Source: an uncultured Bacteroidales bacterium
GTDB taxonomy: Bacteria > Bacteroidota > Bacteroidia > Bacteroidales > UBA932
Reading direction: 5' to 3'
Length of the DNA stretch: 64,000 nt
Assembly: GCA_905235675.1 (NCBI GenBank)
Contig: CAJONC010000024.1
Coordinates: 1-64,000 of the forward strand
Below the pieces are notes generated by a model, which searched no databases, was not told where the DNA came from, and saw only the letters and a list, made by a program, of their open reading frames with translations. Each line of letters opens with the position of its first letter. Positions within the stretch are counted from its first letter, which is position 1. The position numbers were made by a program, and so were the translations under genes. Shown in pieces: positions 16,563 through 26,014 of the stretch.

Positions 16563-19114
16563 TTCACCAGAGGGAAGTCCATCCTGTGAGGCAGGAGGTC
16601 GTTCTTTGCGTAGAGCCTGACTCCGACCTGGTACATGCCGGTACGTTCGGGTATCATCGAGCAATGGTATGTCGCAACGCCGTTCTCGAAGTTCACGACG
16701 CTGTAATCGGCCTTTTCCTGTATATGGAGGACATTTTTCTTGTCGGCTGTGGAGAAGATGATTTCCACTCCTATATCTTCCGGACTGAGTCCTCCGAGGT
16801 CCACGACCACCTCGCTCTCAAGGGGATTGTCCTGCGAGAGGGCGTAGGATGCAGCGGGAACGGTATGGGAAAGTATGCGGATACCGGGCCAGGCGTCGGC
16901 CACCCTGTTCTTCCATTCGGCGATTTCGCGGGCCTTGGCACAGCTGTCGGCAAAGAGGAAGTTGTAACGCTCCGCCTGAGGGACATAGTACTGCGTGCAG
17001 TAGTCTTCCATCATCCTGTTGGTGGTGAAGTTGCAGGCCACATGGGCTATGGTGTTGCGTATCTGCGACAGCCACTCCTGCGAAATGCCCGTTTTGGGAT
17101 CCTTGTGGTAGTATGCAGGAGCAATTTCGTTCTCTATCACCGAGTAGATGGTGGCGGCGTCGAGTTCGTTCTGGTAATTGGTGTCGTCGTAGGTCTTTTC
17201 AAGAGGCAGGGCCCAGCCGCAGCCTTCCCTGTAACCCTCTACCCACCAGCCGTCGAGCACCGAGAAGTGCATTACGCCGTTCATCACGGCCTTTTCGCCG
17301 GAGGTGCCGGACGCTTCGAGGGGACGGGTAGGATTGTTGAGCCACACGTCAACGCCCTGCACGAGCCTCTTCGCGAGGGAGATGTCATAGCCGGGCACGA
17401 AGACTATCCTGCCGAGGAAACGGGGATCCTTGGATATCTCGATTATCCGTTTGATAAGGTCCTGTCCGGCGCCGTCGGCGGGATGCGCCTTGCCGGCGAA
17501 GATAAACTGGACGGGCTGTTTGGGATTGTTCACTATGGAATCGAGCTCGTCGAGGTCGGAAAAGAGCAGCGTGGCGCGCTTATAGGTCGCGAAACGGCGG
17601 GCGAAACCTATGGTAAGCACGTCTTCGCGCAGCCTTTCCTTGATAACCACAACCTCGCTCGGGGAATAGTGGCTGCTGATTTCCGGATCGCCGAGGCGGT
17701 CGCAGATAACGCGGATGAGCTCCTTCTTGAGCAGTTTGCGGGTGTCCCAGATCTCTTCGTCGCTGACGTTGTATATGCCCTCGAAGCAGGACTTGTCGTA
17801 ATGGTGCGTCCTGAAGGCGTCTCCGAACACCTTTGCGTGAACGGCCTTCCATTCCTTGGCGGCCCAGGTCGAATAATGCACGCCGTTGGTTACGTAGCCT
17901 ATGTGAAGTTCTTCGGGCAGATATCCGGGATACATCCTTGCAAAGATGTCCTGGCTCACCTTGCCGTGCAGCATCGATACTCCGTTCACGTTCTGCGAGC
18001 AGTTGGCGGCGAGTACGCTCATGCTGAAGCGCTCTTCCCTGTCGTTGACGTTCACCTTGCCGAGGCCCATCATGGTTTCCCAGCTGATGCCGAAACGGGA
18101 AGGATAGTGCCCGAAGTAGTTGTAAAGCATGCCTTCGTCGAAGGCGTCGTGCCCTGCAGGAACAGGGGTGTGGGTGGTGAAAAGGCCGCCGGCGCGCACG
18201 AGTTCCATAGCCTCGTCGTAACCGAGGTTCTGCTCGTACATGTATTCGCGGAGGCGCTCCAGGCCGATGAATGCGGCGTGTCCTTCGTTGGAATGATAGA
18301 TCGTGGGATGCAGGCCGAGGGCGCGCAGGGCGCGGATTCCTCCCACTCCGAGCAATATTTCCTGCTTGAGACGGTTCTCCCAGTCGCCGCCGTAGAGCTG
18401 ATAGGTCACCTGGCGGTCTTCGGGGCTGTTGTCTTCAAAGTCGGTGTCGAGAAGATAGAGGTCGGTACGGCCTACGGCCACCTTCCAGATTCGGGCGTGC
18501 AGTTCCCTGCCGGGGAACTGGCACTTGACGGTAACCCAGTTGCCCTCGGCGTCCGTGACGGGTTCGGCGGGGATGCGCAGGAAATCCTGGGCGTTGTATT
18601 CAGCCACCTGATTGCCCTGGGGCGTAATCTTCTGGGTGAAATAACCGTAACGGTAAAGGAGCCCCACGGCCACGAGGTTCACGTTCATGTCGCTGCTTTC
18701 CTTGAGGTAGTCGCCTGCAAGGATGCCGAGGCCGCCGGAGTAAATCTGAAGTGAGGTGTCAAGCCCGTATTCCATGCAGAAGTAAGCCACGGATGGCTCG
18801 GTGCGGTCAGCCTTTTCGGCCATGTAGGAATCGAATTCTTCCATCACGGCGTTCAGTCTGCCGAGGAAGACCTCGTCCGTGGAAAGCTGTTTGTAGCGCT
18901 TGAGCGACACTTTGTCGAGGATGACCATGGGGTTGTGTCCCGAACGGTGCCATATATCGGCGTCTACATATTTGAAGAGTGCCTTGGCATTGTCGTTCCA
19001 GCACCACCAAAGATTCTTGCAAAGTCTTTCAAGTCCCTCAAGTTCACCGGGCAAGTGACGCGTCACGCGCACGCTTGCCCAGGAGGGCGATCCAATCTCA
19101 ATTTTTTGTTGCAT
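16553..19114 (-). CDS. glgP: Alpha-glucan (glycogen) phosphorylase
   Basis: An 853-residue GT35-family enzyme that releases glucose-1-phosphate from glycogen using phosphate and a pyridoxal-phosphate cofactor. The N-terminus (LEGLERLCKNLWWCWN) is the DUF3417 extension of the bacterial short-type alpha-glucan phosphorylases. Family motifs include YFCMEYGLDTSLQIYSGGLG, NEGHAAF, FTTHTPVPAGHDAF, and the cofactor region GTSGEKAVMNG with the Schiff-base lysine. It is the last glycogen gene of the operon, overlapped by ribF downstream and by the GH57 gene upstream (17 bp). Confidence 0.94.
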   Translation of the reverse strand: MQQKIEIGSPSWASVRVTRHLPGELEGLERLCKNLWWCWNDNAKALFKYVDADIWHRSGHNPMVILDKVSLKRYKQLSTDEVFLGRLNAVMEEFDSYMAEKADRTEPSVAYFCMEYGLDTSLQIYSGGLGILAGDYLKESSDMNVNLVAVGLLYRYGYFTQKITPQGNQVAEYNAQDFLRIPAEPVTDAEGNWVTVKCQFPGRELHARIWKVAVGRTDLYLLDTDFEDNSPEDRQVTYQLYGGDWENRLKQEILLGVGGIRALRALGLHPTIYHSNEGHAAFIGLERLREYMYEQNLGYDEAMELVRAGGLFTTHTPVPAGHDAFDEGMLYNYFGHYPSRFGISWETMMGLGKVNVNDREERFSMSVLAANCSQNVNGVSMLHGKVSQDIFARMYPGYLPEELHIGYVTNGVHYSTWAAKEWKAVHAKVFGDAFRTHHYDKSCFEGIYNVSDEEIWDTRKLLKKELIRVICDRLGDPEISSHYSPSEVVVIKERLREDVLTIGFARRFATYKRATLLFSDLDELDSIVNNPKQPVQFIFAGKAHPADGAGQDLIKRIIEISKDPRFLGRIVFVPGYDISLAKRLVQGVDVWLNNPTRPLEASGTSGEKAVMNGVMHFSVLDGWWVEGYREGCGWALPLEKTYDDTNYQNELDAATIYSVIENEIAPAYYHKDPKTGISQEWLSQIRNTIAHVACNFTTNRMMEDYCTQYYVPQAERYNFLFADSCAKAREIAEWKNRVADAWPGIRILSHTVPAASYALSQDNPLESEVVVDLGGLSPEDIGVEIIFSTADKKNVLHIQEKADYSVVNFENGVATYHCSMIPERTGMYQVGVRLYAKNDLLPHRMDFPLVKWL

Positions 19115-20273
19115 ATTCGTCGTTTACTCTTATAATAAAATCACTCAGCACGTTCATATAATTGATGAATGCTTCGTAAGGAGTGTCGTAGGGGTTGAAA
19201 TACTTGTGCACGTCGCCGTCGGAGAAGAACTTGGTGCACATGTAATAGAAATGGTCGCTTTCCTGCAGGCGGCCGAAATCGGCCCAGAGGTCGGCATTGT
19301 CGATGATGGAGAGTTTCTCCACCAGGGAATAAAGCTTGTTGAACGCATCCTGCTGAAGTTCGTTGCCCAGCCATGCGGTCACGTCGCGCTCTTCGTCTGC
19401 CCAGGAAATGGGATGGGGAACCGACAGGGGCGCCACGGCCTTCAGTTTTTTGGATGCTTCGGCAGGTGTAACGAAACGGATGCCGGATGCAAGCGCCTTT
19501 TCGGGAAGGGCGCGCATGAAATCGAAGATGCCTGTTTCGGCGCTCTGGTGCTCCCCGAAGGTTTCGTAGTCCATGAAAAGGTTCACTATATCGCCCTCTT
19601 CGGCATTCACCTTCGCCACGAAACTCTCCGCGGTGGTGGCGCCGCTACCGAAGCGGAATGCGATGTCGTCGCTGAGGGCGTAGTTGCGAAGCAGCAGCTT
19701 CTGCGAGGCCTGGATATCGTTGGAATACAGATAATTGGGGCTCTTCCAGCCAAGAATGTGGCGGGCGCCCTCGGTGAGTATGGTCTTGAATCCGAGCCCG
19801 TAGACGGTCTTGCCTATGGAGTCGGAATAGATGAGTTCGGTGTTGCGGAAAGTGGTGGGCGTCACCCCGAAGTATTTTTCAATCGTGGCCTTGTGCCTGC
19901 GCACCTGATGGGCAAATTCATTCTCGCTTCGTAGAGATGACAGCGAATGGTTGCAGGTCTCGCAGAGAAACTCCACGCTCCCCGTTTCAGCCAGCTCGCG
20001 GAAGCTGTCTATCACCTCGGGAGCATAGCGCTCGAACTGCTCGAGGGCGCTTCCGGTGATGGAATAGGCAACCTTGAACTTGCCGTCGGTGGCCTTGATT
20101 GCATCGAGCACCACCTTGTTCATGGGCAGATAACATTTCTGCGCAATGCGGCGCAGTATGGTCCGGTTCACAAAATCATCGTAATAATGCGAATCCTTGC
20201 CAATATCGAAAAAGCGGTACACGCGGAGGCGGTCCGGCTGGTGGATCTGGAAATAGAAACAGATGTTTTTCAT
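19098..20273 (-). CDS. GH57-family alpha-glucan hydrolase/transferase
   Basis: A 391-residue protein of the GH57 (beta/alpha)7 barrel family. The N-terminus ICFYFQIHQPDRLR carries the HQP motif. GSVEFLCETCNHSLSSL includes the strand with a conserved Glu/Cys-His block. NTELIYSD fits the third motif, and FMDYETFGEHQSAETGIFDF holds the D-x-E-T-F-G-E-H segment with the likely catalytic Asp/Glu. It belongs to the glycogen operon between a glycogen synthase-like gene and the phosphorylase. The activity (amylase or glucanotransferase) cannot be set from sequence alone. Confidence 0.87.
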   Translation of the reverse strand: MKNICFYFQIHQPDRLRVYRFFDIGKDSHYYDDFVNRTILRRIAQKCYLPMNKVVLDAIKATDGKFKVAYSITGSALEQFERYAPEVIDSFRELAETGSVEFLCETCNHSLSSLRSENEFAHQVRRHKATIEKYFGVTPTTFRNTELIYSDSIGKTVYGLGFKTILTEGARHILGWKSPNYLYSNDIQASQKLLLRNYALSDDIAFRFGSGATTAESFVAKVNAEEGDIVNLFMDYETFGEHQSAETGIFDFMRALPEKALASGIRFVTPAEASKKLKAVAPLSVPHPISWADEERDVTAWLGNELQQDAFNKLYSLVEKLSIIDNADLWADFGRLQESDHFYYMCTKFFSDGDVHKYFNPYDTPYEAFINYMNVLSDFIIRVNDEYATKN

Positions 20274-20277
20274 ATCG

Positions 20278-21573
20278 TTACTGCCTGTTTAAAACTGATT
20301 CATAAACTTTCTTGAGCTTTGCGGTGGCGTTGTTCCACTTGAGCTCGTTCACTTCGTCGTATCCCTGAACGGCCGCGAAATGCGAGAGGGCGGGATAGTT
20401 CAGCAGGGCGTAGATGTCGTCCGCCATTGCGTCGACATCCCAGAAATCGACCTTGAGTGCATACTTGAGCACCTCGGCCGCACCGCTCTGGTGCGAAATT
20501 ATCGAAGGCACTCCGGTTCGCATGGCCTCGAGGGGTGAAATTCCGAAAGGCTCCGAAACGGAAGGCATGATGTACACGTCGGAAAGCGCGAACATCTTCT
20601 GCACGTCCGCCCCGCGGAGGAAACCAGTGAAATGGAAGCGGTCGGAGATGCCCATACGCGCCACCATCTTGATGGAACGGTTCATCATGTCGCCGCTGCC
20701 GGCCATCACGAAGCGCACGCCCCGCGTGCGCTTGAGCACCTTTGCAGCCGCCTCGATGAAATATTCGGGCCCCTTCTGGAAAGTGATGCGGCCGAGGAAG
20801 GTGACGACCTTGTCGCGCACTCCCCTCTCGACCTCCATGTTTTCGCGACCGCTGAAATCGACCGCATTGTGCACCGTAACCACCTTGGCGGGGTCGATGC
20901 CGTATTTGTTTATCACTATGTTGCGGGTAAGGTCGCTCACCGTGACCACGCAGTCGGCAGCCTCCATTCCCCTCTTTTCTATGGCGAACACGCGGCTGTC
21001 GACCATGTCGTCGGTACCGCGGTCGAAAGATGTGGCATGGACATGCACCACAAGGGGTTTCCCGGTGAGTTCCTTGGCCGCTATTCCTGCGAGATAGGTG
21101 AGCCAGTCGTGGGCGTGGATGATGTCGAACTCATCCTTGTGCTGCATCGCGATAGTGCCTCCCACCATAGCATAGCGGGCCACCTCTTCGAGGAGGTTGC
21201 TGCCGTATTTGCCCGAGAATTTGTACTTCTGCCCGTAGGTGATGCGGAAATCCTTCAGCTGGCGGGCGCGTTCGTCCTCCACCATGCGGGAGAACTCTTC
21301 GGGGTCGGCATAGGGGACGAGATTGGAGTCGATGTGGATGAATTTCACCTTGTCGAGGAACTCATCCACCGTGCCGGTGAAATTCTCCACGGCAACGTCG
21401 CTCGCATTTATAATGCGGGTAGCGCTCTGGTCTTCGTCGCCGCTGGCCGAGGGCATCACGAAAATGCTCTCCACACCATTGTAGGCCAAGCCCTTGACTA
21501 TTCCTTCACAGGCCGTTCCGAGCCCCCCTGCAATGTGGGGCGGGAACTCCCATCCAAACATCAGCACTCTCAT
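20278..21573 (-). CDS. Glycogen synthase-like glycosyltransferase (GT-B)
   Basis: A 431-residue retaining GT-B enzyme. The N-terminal MRVLMFGWEFPPHIAGGLGT carries the donor-loop GGLG motif of glycogen/starch synthases. EPFGISPLEAMRTG near residue 340 holds the E-x7-E catalytic motif. It is shorter than classical GlgA (about 480 residues), as I recall for the Bacteroidetes form. It sits between the debranching enzyme and GH57 genes with a 4-bp overlap upstream. Glycogen elongation from a nucleotide-sugar donor is the expected role. Confidence 0.87.
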   Translation of the reverse strand: MRVLMFGWEFPPHIAGGLGTACEGIVKGLAYNGVESIFVMPSASGDEDQSATRIINASDVAVENFTGTVDEFLDKVKFIHIDSNLVPYADPEEFSRMVEDERARQLKDFRITYGQKYKFSGKYGSNLLEEVARYAMVGGTIAMQHKDEFDIIHAHDWLTYLAGIAAKELTGKPLVVHVHATSFDRGTDDMVDSRVFAIEKRGMEAADCVVTVSDLTRNIVINKYGIDPAKVVTVHNAVDFSGRENMEVERGVRDKVVTFLGRITFQKGPEYFIEAAAKVLKRTRGVRFVMAGSGDMMNRSIKMVARMGISDRFHFTGFLRGADVQKMFALSDVYIMPSVSEPFGISPLEAMRTGVPSIISHQSGAAEVLKYALKVDFWDVDAMADDIYALLNYPALSHFAAVQGYDEVNELKWNNATAKLKKVYESVLNRQ

Positions 21574-23513
21574 TTTCCTTCTTCCTCCCTGTTTTGTTCT
21601 ATCATGTTTTCGACGGTGAGAAGTGCCGCGGTGCTCAGCGCCGAAGCGATGGCCCCGTGGGGTTCCTGCGGCGGATCGCCGTCGTAAAGTTCACTGAATG
21701 CAACCACTCCGTGCTTGCTGAGGTCTTCGTAGAGGCCTTCGCAGAGCCATTCCGCCTTCTTGGCATAGGAAGGGCCGTGCAGGCGGAATCCCACCTTGAT
21801 GTAGTACATCAGCAGGAACGGGCGGGTGCTGCCCTGATGGTAGGCGAGGTCGCGGTCTATCTGCGAACCTTCGTAGACGTTCCTGTATTTGGGATCGCGG
21901 GGCGACAGGGTGCGGATTCCGCGCGAGGTTTCAAGTTCGGCGGAAATCACTTTGAAGATTGCGGGATGCAGCTCGTCGTCCACGGGGGAATTGTCCACGC
22001 AGATGGCGATAAGCTGATTCGGGCGGATGTCGGTGTTCTGTCCAGAGTTGTCGACATAGTCGGCAAGGCACCCGCGCGCAGCATTCCAGAACGTCGGCTG
22101 GAAGCTGGCCTTTACGAGATCGCGTATTCCGCTCCACTCGCGCACGAAAGTCTCTCCCGTGCCATATCTGTCCTCCATTTCCACCGCAAAGCAGATGGCG
22201 TTGTACCAGAGGGCGTTGGTTTCCACCTGATATCCGGCGCGTTCCGTTACGGGCTCGCCGTTGATGTAGGCGTTCATCCAGGTCAGGGCGACATGGTCCA
22301 TCTGTGCCCAGAGCAGGCCGTTGGGATGCATTGCCACCTCGCGGCGCCGTCCCGGGAGATAGCTCTCGAGCACTCCGCGCATAATCACCCCGTACTTGGC
22401 CCATACCTTTTTGGGATCGGCCCCGAACTTTATGTAGGCCTGGAGCACGGTGGCGAGCATCAGCGGCGCCTCCACCTGGGTTGTACGGCGGTACAGGCGT
22501 TCCTGCTCGTCGGCGATCAGGTTGTCAAGCACCTCCTCGAAGGTTTTGGCGTCGCCATTGGCATGGAGGGTAAGGCCCGGCAGCGAGATAAGGGTCTCGC
22601 GCAGCAGGCCGGTGTACATCCACGAGAAGCCTGCGGTGATGCGCTTGCGGCCGTTGTGGTTGCAGATGAAGAGATTGGCCCACCTGCTGAGAAGGTCGCG
22701 GTAGTTGGTGATGGTGGGAGCCTTGGCGAGGGCGGACGAGAACACTCTTTTGAGCCCTGCGGTAGCCTCCTCATGCAGCGAGGCGGATACCACAAGCGAG
22801 TCGCCGGCCTTCATCCTGCCCTCGAAATGACCGGGGACGAAAAGGTCTTCCTTGCAGTCGAACCCGCGGCGGAATTCGTCGGAATAGGTGATGCCGTAGT
22901 ACCAACCGGGCTCATGGTTGTAGCTGAATTTCGGGTCGGAGCACTGCAGCACGAGGTCGGGGAAGTTGCCGTACATGCGGAAGGACGCACCGTTGGACAC
23001 TTCCTTGTAGCCCGTATCCGCCACGTCGTTGCACTTCGTCAGGGCGTGGATGTTGCGGAAGGCGAGGAAGGGCCTCAGCCTGACCGTGGCCTCTGCGGGG
23101 CTTTCGAGAAGTTCGTAGCGTATCAGCAGCTGGTCTTTGTCGGGAAGGAGCATCAGCGACTTGCGGAAGACTATATCCCCCACCTTGTAGGTGATGGAAG
23201 GGATGGGGTCGGCGCCGAAGTCCACCACGTACTTGTGTCCGCGGGGCTCGTAGATGTCGCCGTAGCAATGGATTCCCAGGTTGAACTGCTTGCCGTCGAC
23301 GACCAGGGTTTCATCTATTGCCGACAGAAGGAGGTACTTGTCGCCCCCGAAGCGGTCGAGGGTGACGCTGAGCAGACCGTGGTAGCGGCGTGTATTGCAG
23401 GTGACAATGCTGGTGTTGCAATATGCGCCGGTCTTGTTCACGCAGATAATCTCCCGCTTGAGGGAATAGGAGAGATTGACCAGTTCCGCCTTATTGAATT
23501 TCAAAAATGCCAT
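21570..23513 (-). CDS. Glycogen debranching enzyme (amylo-alpha-1,6-glucosidase)
   Basis: A 647-residue protein with the two-part structure of bacterial GDE proteins: an N-terminal beta-sandwich domain (residues 1-230; CNTRRYHGLLSV) and a C-terminal (alpha/alpha)6 barrel of the GH133 type (residues 270-640). Conserved barrel motifs include AGFSWMYTGLLRETLISLPG, NGLLWAQMDHVALTWMNA and YHQGSTRPFLLMYY, the last probably bearing catalytic-site residues. It removes alpha-1,6 branches of glycogen. The ATG follows the glgB stop by 1 bp and the end overlaps the synthase gene by 4 bp. Confidence 0.9.
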   Translation of the reverse strand: MAFLKFNKAELVNLSYSLKREIICVNKTGAYCNTSIVTCNTRRYHGLLSVTLDRFGGDKYLLLSAIDETLVVDGKQFNLGIHCYGDIYEPRGHKYVVDFGADPIPSITYKVGDIVFRKSLMLLPDKDQLLIRYELLESPAEATVRLRPFLAFRNIHALTKCNDVADTGYKEVSNGASFRMYGNFPDLVLQCSDPKFSYNHEPGWYYGITYSDEFRRGFDCKEDLFVPGHFEGRMKAGDSLVVSASLHEEATAGLKRVFSSALAKAPTITNYRDLLSRWANLFICNHNGRKRITAGFSWMYTGLLRETLISLPGLTLHANGDAKTFEEVLDNLIADEQERLYRRTTQVEAPLMLATVLQAYIKFGADPKKVWAKYGVIMRGVLESYLPGRRREVAMHPNGLLWAQMDHVALTWMNAYINGEPVTERAGYQVETNALWYNAICFAVEMEDRYGTGETFVREWSGIRDLVKASFQPTFWNAARGCLADYVDNSGQNTDIRPNQLIAICVDNSPVDDELHPAIFKVISAELETSRGIRTLSPRDPKYRNVYEGSQIDRDLAYHQGSTRPFLLMYYIKVGFRLHGPSYAKKAEWLCEGLYEDLSKHGVVAFSELYDGDPPQEPHGAIASALSTAALLTVENMIEQNREEEGK

Positions 23514-23514
23514 A

Positions 23515-25539
23515 CTATTTGGTTTTCTTCAACACGACAGCACTTCTCGCAGGAAGGTAGAGATAGAGCGTATGGTCGTAGCCCTGATTGCCGTTGGGGC
23601 ATCTTTCGGGAAGGCTGATGTGCTTTTCGCCTGCCATTAGCCTGCCCTGTCCGCCGAACTCGGCATCATCGGAACTGAACTCCAGTTCAAACGTGCCGTC
23701 CGGTGCTGCAAAACCGTAGTCTCCGAAGGAGCCTGCCGGGTTGAAATTCAATGCAAAGATACAATTTTTCCGTAGGAAAACGAGTATCTGTTTCTGCTCG
23801 TCCGCCGTGAGCAGCACAGCTTTCTCTTCGAACAGCCGGTTTTTGCGGATGAACTGCACCATTCGGGCGTCGAAGTTTTCCAGACCCTTGTAGAGAAGAG
23901 CCTCGTTGTCGGCCACCGACCACAGCCTTCTCGCATGGGCATAGCTCCAGCCGTTACCCTCCCTCGGGAAGTCTATCCACTCGGGATGCCCGAATTCGTT
24001 CCCCATAAAGTTCAGGTAGGCGTCGCCGGCCGTACCGGCGGTAACCAGCCTTATCAGTTTGTGCAGCGCCACTCCCCTTTCCACGGTGAGGTTGTGCATG
24101 CTGCTGTCCATGGAGAAGTACATCTCCTTGTCTATCAGGCGGAAGATGATAGTCTTGTCGCCCACGAGCGCCTGGTCGTGGCACTCGGCGTAGCTCACCG
24201 TCTTTTCGTCGGCGCGCTTGTTGGTGAGTTCGTACCAGATTTCGCCGGGGCTCCACTGCTCGTCGCGCTTTTCCTTGATCCACTTTATCCAGTGGTCGGC
24301 TATTCCCATCGCCATGCGGAAGTCGAAACCTATTCCGGCAGCCTCGCGGGGTGCGGCCAGCCCGGGCATTCCGGACACGTCCTCGGCTATCGTGACGGCG
24401 TCCGGATTTATCTCGTGAATCAGGATGTTCGCAAGACCGAGATAATCCACCGCATTTTCGTCAACTCCCCCGCCGAAATAAATGTCGTAGCTGCCGAAAT
24501 CGGTGCCCAGTCCGTGGTCCCAGTAGAGCATCGAGGTTACTCCGTCGAAGCGGAATCCGTCAAGATGGTATTCTTCCATCCAGAACTTGCAGTTGGAGAG
24601 CAGGAAATGCTTCACTTCAGACTTGCCGTAGTCGAAGCAGCGGGACCCCCATGCGGGATGATGCCCTGCTTCCCCGGGATAAAAATACAGGTCCTCCCTG
24701 CCGTCGAAGCGGCCGAGGCCTTCGATTTCGTTGGAGACTGCATGCGAGTGCACTATGTCCATTATCACGGCTATTCCCGCCCCGTGGGCTTCGTCTACCA
24801 GCTGCTTGAACTGTTCGGGTGTGCCGAAGCGGGAGCTGAGAGCGAAGAAATTGCTGACCTGATAGCCGAAAGAACCATAGTACGGATGTTCCTGAAGGGC
24901 CATTATCTGCAGGGTGTCGTAGCCGAGACGCTTCACCCTCGGGAGCACCTGCGTGCGGAAATCATCGAAGCTTGCCACCTTTTCCTCTTCGGAACTCATG
25001 CCTATATGGCATTCGTAGATGAGGGGATGCGGGCGCTTTCCGGGGCCCTTGTGCTTCCATATATAGGGCGCAGGGTCCCATACCTGGGCGCTGAAAACCT
25101 TGGTGTCGGGGTCCTGAACCACCCTCGTGGCATAGGCGGGGAGCCTTTCCGCGCCGCCCCCGGGCCATTCGACGAAGAGTTTGTAGAGTTCTCCGTGGCG
25201 CAGGAACATGGCGGGGAGTTCAATTTCCCAGTTGCCGTTGCCTATGGGCTTCAGGGCCCAGGCCTCCGTTTTTTTCCAGTTGTTGAAATCGCCCGTGAGA
25301 TATATTCTGGTAGCGTTCGGAGCCCATTCGCGGAACACCCATCCTTCCTCAGTCCTGTGCAGGCCGTACCAGAGATGGTTGTTGATGTGGGGAGAAAGGA
25401 CATCCCCGCCTCCGGTGATGGCGTGCACCTGGGAAGCTATCCTTGCGCACCTCCCGTCAATGGCTCCGCGATAAGGTTCCAGCCACGGGTCGGATTCGTA
25501 TATCTTACTGACTTTCTTCATGGCTTTGCTGCTATTCAA
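23515..25539 (-). CDS. glgB: 1,4-alpha-glucan branching enzyme
   Basis: A 674-residue GH13 enzyme that makes alpha-1,6 branches in glycogen. A CBM48 domain lies at about residues 50-150 (WYGLHRTEEGWVFREWAPNA). The GH13 barrel follows, with region I VIMDIVHSHA, region II GFRFDGVTSMLYWDHG (nucleophile Asp), region III TIAEDVSGMPG (acid/base Glu) and region IV YAECHDQALVGD. The length and motifs resemble the eukaryotic-like GlgB of Bacteroidetes. It overlaps xseB by 8 bp and leads the glycogen operon. Confidence 0.94.
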   Translation of the reverse strand: MNSSKAMKKVSKIYESDPWLEPYRGAIDGRCARIASQVHAITGGGDVLSPHINNHLWYGLHRTEEGWVFREWAPNATRIYLTGDFNNWKKTEAWALKPIGNGNWEIELPAMFLRHGELYKLFVEWPGGGAERLPAYATRVVQDPDTKVFSAQVWDPAPYIWKHKGPGKRPHPLIYECHIGMSSEEEKVASFDDFRTQVLPRVKRLGYDTLQIMALQEHPYYGSFGYQVSNFFALSSRFGTPEQFKQLVDEAHGAGIAVIMDIVHSHAVSNEIEGLGRFDGREDLYFYPGEAGHHPAWGSRCFDYGKSEVKHFLLSNCKFWMEEYHLDGFRFDGVTSMLYWDHGLGTDFGSYDIYFGGGVDENAVDYLGLANILIHEINPDAVTIAEDVSGMPGLAAPREAAGIGFDFRMAMGIADHWIKWIKEKRDEQWSPGEIWYELTNKRADEKTVSYAECHDQALVGDKTIIFRLIDKEMYFSMDSSMHNLTVERGVALHKLIRLVTAGTAGDAYLNFMGNEFGHPEWIDFPREGNGWSYAHARRLWSVADNEALLYKGLENFDARMVQFIRKNRLFEEKAVLLTADEQKQILVFLRKNCIFALNFNPAGSFGDYGFAAPDGTFELEFSSDDAEFGGQGRLMAGEKHISLPERCPNGNQGYDHTLYLYLPARSAVVLKKTK

Positions 25540-25714
25540 TGCTTTCGATATGTTCGCGGGACGTACGCAGGTACTCGCGGCAGGAAGCGACGAGCAAGTC
25601 TGCCCTCGCTATGTATTTGTCAATCTCGTCAAGCGCGGTGGAAGGGTCTTCCACCTTTTTGGCGATATCGTCCAGCTCTTCGAGAGCTTTTTTGTAGTCG
25701 AAATCGGGTATCAT
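25532..25714 (-). CDS. xseB: Exodeoxyribonuclease VII small subunit
   Basis: A 60-residue, all-helical protein with the XseB pattern YKKALEELDDIAKKVEDPST followed by LDEIDKYIARADLLVASCRE. It forms the nuclease with XseA; xseA is not in this window. It lies 5 bp downstream of the displaced rdgB 3' end (25720-25801) and overlaps glgB. The spacing suggests that it once directly followed a complete rdgB. Confidence 0.9.
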   Translation of the reverse strand: MIPDFDYKKALEELDDIAKKVEDPSTALDEIDKYIARADLLVASCREYLRTSREHIESIE

Positions 25715-25719
25715 GGGTT

Positions 25720-25938
25720 CTAAAGCAATGATTGCAACATTTTTCTCAGGGCGGCTCCGCGGTGCGAGATGGCGTTCTTGGCGTCTTCGTCCACTTCGGC
25801 GTGCGAAACATCGGTCATCGCTGCAATCTGGTGGCCCTGTGCATCAGGCATCTTGCCTTTGGGCCATACACTCTGGCGCTCCAATGCGCCGAGTTGCAGC
25901 GACACGAGAAGCAAAAGAACGGAAAGAATCTTTTTCAT
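25720..25938 (-). pseudogene. Chimeric ORF: esterase N-terminus fused in frame to the displaced 3' end of rdgB
   Basis: A 72-codon ORF from the ATG at 25938. Residues 1-20 are a signal peptide (MKKILSVLLLLVSLQLGALE). Residues 21-45 (SVWPKGKMPDAQGHQIAAMT) look like the mature start of Bacteroidales secreted alpha/beta-hydrolase esterases. From residue 47 it becomes AEVDEDAKNAISHRG...KMLQSLL, the C-terminus of RdgB. Positions 25757-25801 are identical over 45 bp to 51226-51270 inside the complete rdgB. A TATCTTTG box (25943-25950) sits directly upstream, so it may be transcribed, but neither half could keep its parent function. Confidence 0.75.
25757..25801. repeat. Left copy of the 45-bp exact direct repeat (rdgB 3' end)
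   Basis: It is identical to 51226-51270 in the same orientation; similarity continues with differences toward the stop codon (25720-25756). It marks the left edge of the accessory island. Confidence 0.85.
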
Positions 25939-26014
25939 TTTCCAAAGATACGTTTTTTTGTCAAAATGATGCGGATATCCGTCTCTAAAACCTGGCAGTT
26001 TTGCTGACGGAACG

